Assembly (NCBI RefSeq): GCF_001038425.2
Contig: NZ_LDPV02000024.1
Location: 178,304 to 242,303 of the forward strand
DNA: 64,000 nt
Source: Ornithinibacillus contaminans
GTDB lineage: Bacteria; Bacillota; Bacilli; Bacillales; Amphibacillaceae
Direction of reading: 5' to 3'
The notes under the pieces were generated by a model. It was not told the DNA's origin and did no database searches. It worked only from the letters and a program-made list of their open reading frames with translations. Positions within the stretch are counted from its first letter, which is position 1. Each line of letters opens with the position of its first letter. Position numbers and translations under genes: made by a program. This document shows, piece after piece, positions 55,337 to 63,969 of the stretch.

Positions 55337-58300
55337 CTATTCAAATTCAATTAACAAATCATTTACCTCGATAGTATCGCCATCTTGAACGTGTATTGCT
55401 TTAATCACACCATTAAAGGGAGCTTGAACAGTTGTTTCCATTTTCATAGCTTCTGTAATGACTAATTGCTCACCTTTTTCAACGGTTTGACCTGTTTCAC
55501 AAACCACCTTCAAGACTGTACCTGGCATAGTAGCACCGATATGCTTTTCATTTGATTTAGTTGCTTTTGGTCTTGTGACTATTTGTGTTTGAACACTATG
55601 GTCACGCACAATGACTTGCCTTGCTTGCCCATTTAATTCAAAATAAACCACTCTTGTTCCATCTTCTCTTGGTTCAGAAATCGAGATTAGTTTCACAATC
55701 AATGTCTTACCTTGCTCAATCTCAACTTCAATTACTTCGCCAATTCGCATTCCATAGAAAAATGTTGGGGTATCTAATACAGAAACATCCCCGTAAGTTT
55801 CATAGAAATCATGATAATCCATAAATACTTTTGGATATAGGGCATAGGCAATCATATCAAAGCTCGTTACTTGTCTGTCCAACTCTTTAAACAATGTTTC
55901 CTTTAAGTGTTCAAAGTTAATCGGATCAAGTAGCTTCCCTGGTCTTTCCGTAATCGCTTGTTTCCCTTTTAAAATAATGCGTTGTAGTTCCTTTGGAAAA
56001 CCTTGATATGGCTGGCCAAGATAACCACTTGCAAATTCGACAACGGAATCAGGGAAATCAATACTTTCTCCCTTTTCATAAATGTCGTCTTCTGTTAGAT
56101 TATTTTGCACCATAAACAATGCCATATCACCGATTACTTTTGAGCTAGGTGTCACTTTTACAACATCACCAAACATATCATTAACACTTCGATACATAGA
56201 TTTTACTTCGTTCCAGCGTTCCCCTAACCCAACTGCTTTTGCCTGTTGTCTTAAATTACTGTACTGCCCTCCAGGCATTTCATGCTCATAAATCTCGGTA
56301 TGTGGTGACTTCATGCCACTTTCAAATTCCTGGTAATATTCACGTACACTTTCCCAGTAATACGAAACCTTTTCATAGGAGCCTATCGAAACATTTGGCT
56401 GTCTTTCTTTTCCTTCTAGTGCATAATACAAGGTTTGCGCACTTGGTTGTGAAGTTAATCCCGCCATAGGTCCACTGGCGACGTCGACAACATCAACACC
56501 TGCATCAATTGCACGTGCGTATGTATAGACACCGTTACCACTCGTATCATGCGTATGCAAATGTATCGGAATATCTATCGCTTCTTTCAATTCAGTAATC
56601 AATTGATAGGCAGCTTCTGGCTTTAATAAACCAGCCATATCCTTAATACCGAGTATATGTGCACCAGACTGTTCTAGTTCTTTTGCTAAATTTTTATAAT
56701 ATGCTAAATTGTATTTCGTTCTGTTTGTATCCAGAATATCTCCTGTGTAGCAAATAGCTGCCTCAGCAAGCTTATTGTTATCTCGTACAGCTTGGATTGC
56801 CGGTACCATTCCTTCTACCCAGTTTAAGCTATCGAAAATTCGAAAGACATCGATTCCTCCTGATGCACTTTTTTCAACAAACTCTTCGATCAGATTATCA
56901 GGATAGTTCTTGTAACCAACGGCATTTCCAGCTCGTAACAACATTTGCATTAAAACATTCGGCATTTTTTCACGTAACTTCAGTAATCTTTCCCATGGAT
57001 CCTCTTTTAAGAACCGATAAGCAACATCGAACGTAGCTCCTCCCCACATTTCTACAGAGAATAAGTTTGGTAAGAGACGCGCGGTTGGTTCTGCGATTTT
57101 CACTAAATCCTTCGTCCGAATTCGAGTCGCCAGCAAGGATTGATGTGCATCACGGAAGGTTGTATCTGTTAAGAGCACTTCTTTTTGATCCTTTAACCAG
57201 CTTGCAACACCCTCTGGACCGTTCGCATCTAGTAATTGTTTTGTTCCTTTTTGAACCGGGATGTGATCCACCTTTGGTACAATAGCATCTTCAAAATGGG
57301 GCTTGACCATTTTTGTCATTCCTTCATAGCCATTTACTGTTGTATGTCCAATGAAGGTTAGCATTTTAGTTCCACGGTCTTTCCGTTTCGGAAAGACAAA
57401 TAATTCAGGTGTCTCATCAATAAAGGTCGTATTATATTCTCCCTTTATAAATTGCTTGTGTACCATGACATTCTCTAAAAATGGAATGTTCGTTTTGATC
57501 CCCCGAATACGAAATTCCTTGAGATTACGAACCATTTTTTGCACAGCTTGTTCAAAGGTTAGCGCCCAAGTTGACACCTTAACCAATAAGGAATCATAAT
57601 GTGGTGAAATTTCCGCACCTTGGAATCCATTACCAGAGTCTAAGCGCACTCCAAATCCACCACCTGTACGATACGCCATAATCTTACCGGTATCAGGCAT
57701 GAAATTGTTTAATGGATCCTCTGTCGTAACGCGTGACTGAATAGCATATCCCTGCGTTGTAATTTTTTCTTGCATTGGAATTCCAACGGATGGATCATGG
57801 ATATTTTGACCATCAGCAATTTTTATTTGTGTTTGCGCAATATCCACGCCAGTAATCAGCTCGGTAATTGTATGTTCTACTTGAATACGTGGATTTACTT
57901 CAATAAAGTAAAACTGTTCATCCTTCACTAAAAATTCCACTGTACCAGCATTTAGATAGTCCACATTCTTCATCAATTGTACAGCTGCATTACAGATGTC
58001 TTCACGTAGCTCATCTGAAAGTGAAAGACTTGGCGCAACTTCCACTAGTTTTTGGTGGCGTCTTTGTATGGAACAATCTCGTTCATACAAATGAACAACA
58101 TTGCCAAATTGATCTCCGATAATTTGGACTTCAATGTGTTTTGGCTGTTCAATTAATTTCTCAACATAAACTTCATCACTACCAAATGCAGCTTTTGCTT
58201 CAGATTTGGCGCGATCATAACTATCACGAAGGCTACTCGCACTTCGAACAATACGCATACCACGTCCGCCACCGCCTAATGCTGCCTTTATAATAATCGG

Positions 58301-58777
58301 ATAACCATGTGATGCACCAAACGCCTCCACTTCTTCTAAAGTGGAAACCGGGCCATCACTTCCAGGAATAACTGGTAATCCAGCCTGTATTGCTTGTGTT
58401 CTGGCTCTTACCTTATCTCCAAACATATGTAGATGTTCACTAGTTGGTCCTATAAAAATAATGCCTTCCTCTTCACATCGTTTAGCAAAATCAATGTTTT
58501 CCGATAAAAATCCATAGCCAGGATGAATTGCGTCCACCCCAACTTTTTTGGCAATCTCTATAATTCCTTCAATGTCCAAGTAAGCATCAATTGGCTTCTT
58601 ACCTTCCCCAATCAAGTATGCCTCATCGGCTTTATAACGGTGATACGATCCTAAGTCCTCCTTGGAATATATGGCTACTGTACGTAAACCTAATTCCGTA
58701 CATGCTCTAAATACACGAATCGCAATTTCGCCACGATTGGCAACTAAAACCTTTTTGATCTTATTTAGCTTGACCAT
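55337..58777 (-). CDS. pyc: Pyruvate carboxylase
   Basis: Biotin enzyme making oxaloacetate from pyruvate and bicarbonate, the main anaplerotic step. 1146 residues: biotin carboxylase domain (about 1-450; GGGGRGMRIV and EVNPRIQVEHTITE), carboxyltransferase domain (about 530-800; LLTDTTFRDAHQSLLATRIR), conserved PC domain and C-terminal biotinyl domain with EAMKMET, Lys1112 the biotin site. Its start overlaps the ftsW stop by 13 bp, so ftsW and pyc are coupled as in B. subtilis. Confidence 0.98.
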   Translation of the reverse strand: MVKLNKIKKVLVANRGEIAIRVFRACTELGLRTVAIYSKEDLGSYHRYKADEAYLIGEGKKPIDAYLDIEGIIEIAKKVGVDAIHPGYGFLSENIDFAKRCEEEGIIFIGPTSEHLHMFGDKVRARTQAIQAGLPVIPGSDGPVSTLEEVEAFGASHGYPIIIKAALGGGGRGMRIVRSASSLRDSYDRAKSEAKAAFGSDEVYVEKLIEQPKHIEVQIIGDQFGNVVHLYERDCSIQRRHQKLVEVAPSLSLSDELREDICNAAVQLMKNVDYLNAGTVEFLVKDEQFYFIEVNPRIQVEHTITELITGVDIAQTQIKIADGQNIHDPSVGIPMQEKITTQGYAIQSRVTTEDPLNNFMPDTGKIMAYRTGGGFGVRLDSGNGFQGAEISPHYDSLLVKVSTWALTFEQAVQKMVRNLKEFRIRGIKTNIPFLENVMVHKQFIKGEYNTTFIDETPELFVFPKRKDRGTKMLTFIGHTTVNGYEGMTKMVKPHFEDAIVPKVDHIPVQKGTKQLLDANGPEGVASWLKDQKEVLLTDTTFRDAHQSLLATRIRTKDLVKIAEPTARLLPNLFSVEMWGGATFDVAYRFLKEDPWERLLKLREKMPNVLMQMLLRAGNAVGYKNYPDNLIEEFVEKSASGGIDVFRIFDSLNWVEGMVPAIQAVRDNNKLAEAAICYTGDILDTNRTKYNLAYYKNLAKELEQSGAHILGIKDMAGLLKPEAAYQLITELKEAIDIPIHLHTHDTSGNGVYTYARAIDAGVDVVDVASGPMAGLTSQPSAQTLYYALEGKERQPNVSIGSYEKVSYYWESVREYYQEFESGMKSPHTEIYEHEMPGGQYSNLRQQAKAVGLGERWNEVKSMYRSVNDMFGDVVKVTPSSKVIGDMALFMVQNNLTEDDIYEKGESIDFPDSVVEFASGYLGQPYQGFPKELQRIILKGKQAITERPGKLLDPINFEHLKETLFKELDRQVTSFDMIAYALYPKVFMDYHDFYETYGDVSVLDTPTFFYGMRIGEVIEVEIEQGKTLIVKLISISEPREDGTRVVYFELNGQARQVIVRDHSVQTQIVTRPKATKSNEKHIGATMPGTVLKVVCETGQTVEKGEQLVITEAMKMETTVQAPFNGVIKAIHVQDGDTIEVNDLLIEFE

Positions 58778-59949
58778 TTTGTTCCTCCTTTATAGGTAAA
58801 TGGATTGTCTGGAATAGATTGTCTATTTGCAGGAACAGGCTCCTGCTCTTTCTTTTTCACGTTCATCGCTATGTTGTTTAATATCCCCATTGAGGTTAAT
58901 AATACTAGCAGCGATGACCCCCCATAGCTTACAAATGGTAATGTTACCCCAGTAATCGGTAATATCCCACTCGCTGATCCTAAATTAATAAATGCTTGGA
59001 TTCCTACCATGGAAGAAATACCAATTGCGAGTAATGAGCCAAAGCTCTCCTCGCATTTTCTTGCAATAAAAATCCCTCTAAGTACTATTGTAGCTAATGC
59101 TCCAATGACGATGAACACACCAATAAACCCTAATTCCTCAGCAATTACTGCCATGATAAAGTCGGTATGCGGACCAAATAAATAGCCTAGCTTTTGGACA
59201 CTTTGCCCTAGGCCTTCCCCTGTTAATCCACCAACTCCAATTGCTAAATACGATTGAATCAGATGGTACCCATCTAGTTCAGGTGAATTGAACGGTTCAT
59301 AGGCACCAGTGAATCGCGACACACGTTCATCGGTAATCATATTGGGTATAGCGATTGCTAAAAATAATAACCCAATCGCAACTAGCATAAATAGATGTTT
59401 AAATCTTATACCTGAACTAAATATGATGGAACACGCGATTAAAAATATGATCGAAGCTGTTCCAATATCAGGCTGTAGCACGATTAAACCGAGCACTACC
59501 CCGGTTAAGATCAGAGGTGGTAATACACCTCTATTAAAATTATTAATATAGGCTTGTTTTTTAGAATAGACAGATGCAAGATACATAATTAGTCCTAATT
59601 TCGCGAACTCTGAAGGCTGTATACTTATTGGTCCAATAGCGAGCCAAGACCTCGCATTACCATTCGTTTCTCCAAAGAACTTAACAGCAAGTAGTAGTAC
59701 AATAATTCCAAGCACAATTAATTTAACTAATTTTTGATAATTTTTATAAGGAAAAAACGTACAGAAAGTAAAACCAACTAATCCAAGAATGAACCATTGG
59801 AGCTGTCTCATTAAATAGTAATTGCTTTCATATCCTTCTACAACAGCAAGAACCATACTAGCACTATAAATCATAACTATTCCGAATCCAGATAATACTA
59901 TTGGTGTTAAAATTAAGGTAAAATCATAGTCTTTTATTTTACGTAACAT
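58765..59949 (-). CDS. ftsW: Cell division SEDS protein FtsW
   Basis: Septal peptidoglycan glycosyltransferase paired with PBP2B. Start at ATG 59949 (MLRKIKDYDFTLILTPIVLSGFGIVMIYSASMV, 394 aa); GGAGAGGG lies just upstream, inside the codons of the longer frame from 59964. Ten helices; conserved GNARSWLAIGPISIQPSEFAKLGLI, LQPDIGTASI and GPHTDFIMAVIAEELGFIG. It is the ylaO-position gene next to pyc, distinct from spoVE in the dcw cluster. Confidence 0.93.
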   Translation of the reverse strand: MLRKIKDYDFTLILTPIVLSGFGIVMIYSASMVLAVVEGYESNYYLMRQLQWFILGLVGFTFCTFFPYKNYQKLVKLIVLGIIVLLLAVKFFGETNGNARSWLAIGPISIQPSEFAKLGLIMYLASVYSKKQAYINNFNRGVLPPLILTGVVLGLIVLQPDIGTASIIFLIACSIIFSSGIRFKHLFMLVAIGLLFLAIAIPNMITDERVSRFTGAYEPFNSPELDGYHLIQSYLAIGVGGLTGEGLGQSVQKLGYLFGPHTDFIMAVIAEELGFIGVFIVIGALATIVLRGIFIARKCEESFGSLLAIGISSMVGIQAFINLGSASGILPITGVTLPFVSYGGSSLLVLLTSMGILNNIAMNVKKKEQEPVPANRQSIPDNPFTYKGGTKWSS

Positions 59950-60004
59950 CTTTTCCCTCTCCATTTTCAGGTAAATACGGATGATGGCTTTAAACTAATT
60001 GAAA

Positions 60005-60044
60005 CAAAAAAACCTTGCCATTTCATATGCAGGCAAAGTTTTTA
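60005..60044 (-). terminator. ylaN terminator
   Basis: Minus-strand stem AAAACTTTGCC with GGCAAGGTTTTTTTG follows ylaN and precedes ftsW, so ftsW-pyc may need their own promoter. Confidence 0.82.
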
Positions 60045-60079
60045 ATCACAAAATCCTACCACACGAAATTAGTGTAGCT

Positions 60080-60361
60080 TCACAAAGATTTTTGTGCTGC
60101 TTCATGAAGTATATTTAGCTGCCTCTCTAGATTTTCAAGCAGGGCTTTTCCTTCATCTTCGTTAATTAAGTTTAGGCGAACAGCAAAGTCTATCTCCCGA
60201 GAAAGACCAAACATTTGCGTATCTAAAACTTCTTCATATAATGGACATTGCGGCATCGTTAAATTATCAATCTGCACCTCAATAAGCCGCAAAATTTTTT
60301 CAGCATCAGCCTTAAGAAGGGCATAGGCTTTTTCACGATGGTCGATCGTAACCTCTGGCAT
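60080..60361 (-). CDS. ylaN: YlaN family protein
   Basis: Small helical protein (93 aa from ATG 60361: [34 protein letters not shown]). The start is favoured by GGAGGGGA upstream; the longer frame adds nine residues. YlaN is essential or iron-conditional in B. subtilis and S. aureus and has been tied to Fur and iron homeostasis; that role is from family knowledge. Conserved block [29 protein letters not shown]. Confidence 0.92.
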   Translation of the reverse strand: MPEVTIDHREKAYALLKADAEKILRLIEVQIDNLTMPQCPLYEEVLDTQMFGLSREIDFAVRLNLINEDEGKALLENLERQLNILHEAAQKSL

Positions 60362-60624
60362 CAAAAATATCCCCTCCACACAAAACAAACCCTATCTTTA
60401 AAAATCACCGGCTTGTTTTACTTTAATCATAAACATTTCTTCTATATTATATTATCGTTTACCACCAGAAAATGCAAATGTTTCATTCAGCAATTTTCTG
60501 AAAGAAACTTTCTATAATAGCGTTTTATGAGCATCGATGATTCATAGATTGCTTAAATCGTGAAATTATTCGATATGTTTGCTATTCTTAGGTAGGAAAA
60601 GATTATTTCGAAAGGTGGAAAAAT

Positions 60625-61107
60625 ATGATTGTCCCAATTCTTGGTAATGTAGCATATTCCATTACAATGGATCCAACTGTATGGATCTTTGATGATCGTA
60701 AAATTATACTGGAAGAAGCTTTTCAACCAGTAAATAAAATGACGAAACACGATGAATTAAAGGAAGCCGCTGAGAGATGGGAACGTGCGACTAGCAGACA
60801 AGCCAAACCTCCTGTTAACAAAAGCTTATCACGGCACGAACGAGAAAATATATTACAATATTCCTATGTCATGCCAATTGATGATTTTCTCAATCATGCC
60901 GAAATAAAAGAGGGAGCTACTAATGCAACCTTATTAACTGAACATGGGGATGTTACACTTTCCATAGCACAGCTATATAATAGTTATCTTGTATTTGCTA
61001 TCGAGGGTAAACCGTTAACAGAAGATGGACCAGTTTATTTACTATATAAGGATGGTTCAAATAAAGACAACCCAATTAAAGGTATTAAAAAAATTAGAAT
61101 TAATTAA
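60625..61107 (+). CDS. ylaL: Conserved Bacillaceae protein, YlaL-like
   Basis: 160-residue cytosolic protein beginning MIVPILGNVAYSITMDPTVWIFDDRKIILEEAF. It has a charged middle and a C-terminal beta-rich part (VYLLYKDGSNKDNPIKGIKKIRIN). Position beside ylaN and ylaJ fits B. subtilis ylaL; some databases label such proteins as peptidyl-prolyl isomerases, which I cannot support from motifs. ATG at 60625 has AAAGGTGG upstream. Function unknown. Confidence 0.7.
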   Translation: MIVPILGNVAYSITMDPTVWIFDDRKIILEEAFQPVNKMTKHDELKEAAERWERATSRQAKPPVNKSLSRHERENILQYSYVMPIDDFLNHAEIKEGATNATLLTEHGDVTLSIAQLYNSYLVFAIEGKPLTEDGPVYLLYKDGSNKDNPIKGIKKIRIN

Positions 61108-61114
61108 TTTTGTC

Positions 61115-61156
61115 TAAGCTGGTGAAATCAATCTCGATTTCACTAGCTTTTCTTTT
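61115..61156 (+). terminator. ylaL terminator
   Basis: AAGCTGGTGAAATC and GATTTCACTAGCTT form a stem with one mismatch, followed by TTCTTTTCT on the plus strand. Confidence 0.82.
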
Positions 61157-61237
61157 CTACTGTATAATTTAGTCTTTCCTACTCAAACTAACGGTATAGT
61201 AATTCCCCTTATTTACACTTTATAGGAGGAGTGTTAG

Positions 61238-61849
61238 ATGTTGATACGAAAGGCTATTGTAGTCGTTAGTTTATTAGTATTGTTTGGATGCCAACAAAAC
61301 AACGAAGAGCATTCTTTACCGTCGGAGAAAGAGGATCAAAATGATCGCATCATCAACGTAAAAAACTCTGCTCCACGTGAGCAAAGAGATTTATCTAATG
61401 AAGATATCGCTGACCATCTTGCCAATATAGCCGGAGATGTTCCGCAAGTTAATGACGCTGTAGCGATAGTTGTTGGACCATATGCCCTTGTTGGCATCGA
61501 CGTCGATAAAGAACTGGATCGTTCACGAGTCGGAACCATTAAATATTCTGTCCTAGAAGCACTACAACACGATCCATACGGAAGAACAGCCGTCGTTGCT
61601 GCAGATGCAGATGTGATGGAAAGAATTCGTGGAATGAATGACAAAATCAGGCAAGGCTATCCAATTCAAGGAATAGTTGATGAGGTGGCAGCAATTGTCG
61701 GAAGATACATGCCTGACTTCCCAATTCCAGAAAACCAACCAGAACAACCAGACCAAAATAAAGAAATTTTAGATGATGAGGAACAAAAACAATTGGATGA
61801 TATCGAGAACAATCAATCAAAAAACGAACGAGAAAAACGAGAACATTAA
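61238..61849 (+). CDS. ylaJ: YhcN/YlaJ-family sporulation/germination lipoprotein
   Basis: Secreted lipoprotein (203 aa) of the YhcN/YlaJ family found in spores. Lipobox VLFGC gives Cys18. The domain ANIAGDVPQVNDAVAIVVGPYALVGIDVDKELDRSRVGTIKYSVLEALQHDP is the family core, followed by AVVAADADVMERIRGM. The C-terminus is a charged Gln/Asn/Glu-rich tail. ATG at 61238 has TAGGAGGAGTG upstream. Probable sporulation promoter not resolved. Confidence 0.9.
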   Translation: MLIRKAIVVVSLLVLFGCQQNNEEHSLPSEKEDQNDRIINVKNSAPREQRDLSNEDIADHLANIAGDVPQVNDAVAIVVGPYALVGIDVDKELDRSRVGTIKYSVLEALQHDPYGRTAVVAADADVMERIRGMNDKIRQGYPIQGIVDEVAAIVGRYMPDFPIPENQPEQPDQNKEILDDEEQKQLDDIENNQSKNEREKREH

Positions 61850-61859
61850 GCTCACAATA

Positions 61860-61886
61860 TGGAGGTGCTCTTTTGAGCACCTCCAT
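61860..61886. terminator. Bidirectional terminator ylaJ / hypothetical gene
   Basis: GGAGGTGCTC and GAGCACCTCC pair perfectly around a short T-rich loop between two convergent genes, with T/A-rich flanks. Confidence 0.85.
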
Positions 61887-62138
61887 TTATTCTTCCTCTT
61901 CTTCTGTAACATGGTTATAATATTGAACACCGAATTGCGAACCCTCTGATACCATTTTAGCATTTTCAAGTTGATCTACTTCAAGCGTGTCTACTTGATC
62001 AGGTTTTCCTGCTTTGTAAAACGTAGCATCTTCCCCTTCTATTTCATGGTGGCCTGTCCTTTTATTCTGTTGAATAGTTCGAACGACTAAACCAGCTACT
62101 CCAGCACCTAGCGCAGAAAATATATAGCGTTTCTTCAT
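61887..62138 (-). CDS. Hypothetical protein with N-terminal membrane segment
   Basis: 83-residue protein not recognised by family. It begins MKKRYIFSALGAGVAGLVVRTIQQNKR, a glycine-rich hydrophobic segment, followed by a hydrophilic, acidic part (EIEGEDATFYKAGKPDQVDTLEVDQLENAKMVSEGSQFGVQYYNHVTEEEEE). ATG at 62138 is preceded by AAAGGGTGATAG. It lies between ylaJ and ylaI on the opposite strand. Coding status is supported by codon pattern, start site and terminator. Confidence 0.6.
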   Translation of the reverse strand: MKKRYIFSALGAGVAGLVVRTIQQNKRTGHHEIEGEDATFYKAGKPDQVDTLEVDQLENAKMVSEGSQFGVQYYNHVTEEEEE

Positions 62139-62262
62139 ACTATCACCCTTTACTAGATTTACTATATATGTTCCACTAGTATAGATAATTTAAACAACTT
62201 ACTTGTTTTTTCCTTATTTATGGTATAGTTAAACGGAATACTTCTATTTTTGAGGTGGTAAA

Positions 62263-62466
62263 ATGCAAGTAAAATGTGTCATATGTGATACGGTAAATAC
62301 GATAGAGGATTACTCTCTACAGGCGAAAAGACTGCGAAATCGAAAAATCAATATGTATTTATGCCCAAACTGTGATAATCGAATAAAGGAAAATACATTA
62401 AAACGTCATGAAACAGGAATGTTTCGTCTATATGAGGAAAAGAAAAAAGAAGACGAATTAATTTAA
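62263..62466 (+). CDS. ylaI: YlaI family zinc-ribbon protein
   Basis: 67-residue DUF2197 protein. Two CxxC pairs (VKCVICDT and YLCPNCDN) form a zinc ribbon; the middle is basic (LQAKRLRNRKI). Function unknown. ATG at 62263 has TTGAGGTGG upstream. It converges on ylaH with a long shared hairpin between. Confidence 0.9.
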   Translation: MQVKCVICDTVNTIEDYSLQAKRLRNRKINMYLCPNCDNRIKENTLKRHETGMFRLYEEKKKEDELI

Positions 62467-62470
62467 GATT

Positions 62471-62524
62471 AAAGCGGGTGTATCATACCAATCGATTGGA
62501 TCGGTGTGATACACCCGCTTTTGT
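62471..62524. terminator. Bidirectional terminator between ylaI and ylaH
   Basis: AAAGCGGGTGTATCAYACC-type arms: AAGCGGGTGTATCA pairs with TGATACACCCGCTT around an inner AT-rich loop, with T-runs on both strands. Confidence 0.88.
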
Positions 62525-62839
62525 TTAGGAAGTTTTTTTCGCCTGACGTTGGAGATGTAGACGAATACGATAAACTGCTAAAACTATACATATTACGATA
62601 AGACTTTCTGTCATTGGAAGTGGATCAGATGCCCATACTGCTGGTAACACGATAAATAAGATATTCAAAATAAAAATGCCAACTGCAAGTAATAGATAGA
62701 CAATAACAGACTTTAATACTGGTAATTTCTTTGCAAACCCTAACTTATAGGCAATTGCTGCAAAGATCAAATTAACGACGTATAACACGGTAAACAATTG
62801 ATCGACACCAAATTTATCCATTACAAAATCATAAACCAT
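62525..62839 (-). CDS. ylaH: YlaH-like membrane protein
   Basis: Membrane protein (104 aa) of the YlaH-like family, with three hydrophobic helices (LFTVLYVVNLIFAAIAYKLGF; LKSVIVYLLLAVGIFILNILFIVLPAVW; ESLIVICIVLAVYRIRL) and a basic C-terminus. Function unknown. ATG at 62839 has GAGGGATATAA upstream. Divergent from ylaF. Confidence 0.88.
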   Translation of the reverse strand: MVYDFVMDKFGVDQLFTVLYVVNLIFAAIAYKLGFAKKLPVLKSVIVYLLLAVGIFILNILFIVLPAVWASDPLPMTESLIVICIVLAVYRIRLHLQRQAKKTS

Positions 62840-62974
62840 TTATATCCCTCACTTAATTTGCTCATCGTTAATCATACTAGAATTATCCACATCCCGCTAG
62901 TCTTTTATCGTTTCTATTTTGAATATCCCGAAAAAATAAGCTATACTGAAAGGGAAATAAAGCGGGGTGACATC

Positions 62975-63175
62975 GTGAAAAATATAAACGTACCAATGCT
63001 ACTACTTGCAATGTTGGTTATCCTGATGTTTGTTGCTGTTGGATTTGCAATAGCATTACGAAATATTTGGCTAATACTATTATTTATAATACTAGGATTT
63101 GCTATTATGGGGACTGGGATAGCGAATAAAAGAAGAAAAAGTGACTCACAAGCTGATATGCTCCCCCTAAAGTAG
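62975..63175 (+). CDS. ylaF: YlaF/DUF5325-type membrane protein, 3' end replaced by IS sequence
   Basis: Small protein (66 aa) with two membrane helices (MLLLAMLVILMFVAVGFAIAL; IWLILLFIILGFAIMGTG) and a basic tail. GTG start at 62975, with CGGGGTGA upstream. The last six residues (MLPLK and stop context) are encoded by the left end of the IS3 element starting at 63159, so the native C-terminus is interrupted after about residue 61. The N-terminal membrane part is complete. Confidence 0.72.
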   Translation: MKNINVPMLLLAMLVILMFVAVGFAIALRNIWLILLFIILGFAIMGTGIANKRRKSDSQADMLPLK

Positions 63176-63213
63176 ACACCAAAAAAACAAAACTACTTTA
63201 GGGGGAGTTTTTT
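63161..63213 (+). promoter_or_regulatory. Hairpin in the IS left end that sequesters the transposase ribosome-binding site
   Basis: CTCCCCCTAAAGTAG (63161-63175) and CTACTTTAGGGGGAG (63193-63207) pair perfectly over 15 bp around a 17-nt loop, with TTTTTT directly before the OrfA ATG. The GGGGGAG of the 3' arm is the OrfA ribosome-binding site. The structure can act both as a terminator and as a block to translation of read-through mRNA. Confidence 0.82.
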
Positions 63214-63969
63214 ATGCGTTCTAATAGTAAACATTCTGTTGATGAACTTGAAAGATATATTCAAATGTACCTTGATGAAGGATGGAGCTATCGGGAGTTA
63301 AGTGAAAAGAAGGGTCTGCTGTTAAGTAAATCGGTATTTAATAAAAAAGTGCTGAGATACCAAGAACAGGGGATTAGAGGCATTCAAACGAAGAGGAGAA
63401 ATAATAAATATAGTAAAGAGTTTAAGGACTTGATCGTTAAAGAACGCATCGAACAAGGCACACCTTTCATACAGTTAGCTCGCAAGTATGGTATTCCGAA
63501 TGATAGTACTGTTCGAAATTGGATCATCAAGTATACTGAGGGGGAGGAATTAAAAACTTATTCTCCAAAACCCGAGGTGTATACAATGAAAAGTAGAAAA
63601 GTGACGCATGAAGAAAAAGTTGAGATTGTCAAAGCATGTTTAGCCAATAACTTATCTTATAAAGACACAGCTGAAAAATATCAGGTTTCTTATAATAATA
63701 TTTACTCATGGGTTCAAAAGTACAAAGCGCATGGTCCTGATGGACTGGTAGATGGACGAGGCCACGGAAAGCCAGACAAGATCCAAACAGATGAAGAAAA
63801 GTTACGAACAGAAATTGCAGCATTAAAAGCACGAAATGAGTACCTTGAAACAGAGAACGCTGCGCTAAAAAAGTTAGAAGAAGTGGAAAGAGAGTTGATG
63901 TTACGCAAACGCGGTATGAGGCAGAGTACCAAACAATCAAAAAGCTCGAAAAAAAGGGGTTCAAAATAA
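63214..63969 (+). CDS. IS3-family transposase OrfA (helix-turn-helix)
   Basis: DNA-binding subunit of an IS3/IS150-group transposase, 251 aa. Three HTH-type blocks are visible: WSYRELSEKKGLLLSKSVFNKKVLRY, IQLARKYGIPNDSTVRNWIIKY and LSYKDTAEKYQVSYNNIYSWVQKYKAHGPDGL. A C-terminal leucine zipper follows (LRTEIAALKARNEYLETENAALKKLEEVEREL). It overlaps the OrfB frame near its end. Gene content unlike its core-gene neighbours; acquired. Confidence 0.9.
   Translation: MRSNSKHSVDELERYIQMYLDEGWSYRELSEKKGLLLSKSVFNKKVLRYQEQGIRGIQTKRRNNKYSKEFKDLIVKERIEQGTPFIQLARKYGIPNDSTVRNWIIKYTEGEELKTYSPKPEVYTMKSRKVTHEEKVEIVKACLANNLSYKDTAEKYQVSYNNIYSWVQKYKAHGPDGLVDGRGHGKPDKIQTDEEKLRTEIAALKARNEYLETENAALKKLEEVERELMLRKRGMRQSTKQSKSSKKRGSK

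Noticed and set aside
60553..60750. Minus-strand frame of 65 codons overlapping ylaL
   Set aside because: Overlaps the start and promoter region of ylaL on the other strand, is rich in aromatic residues and has no convincing start site.
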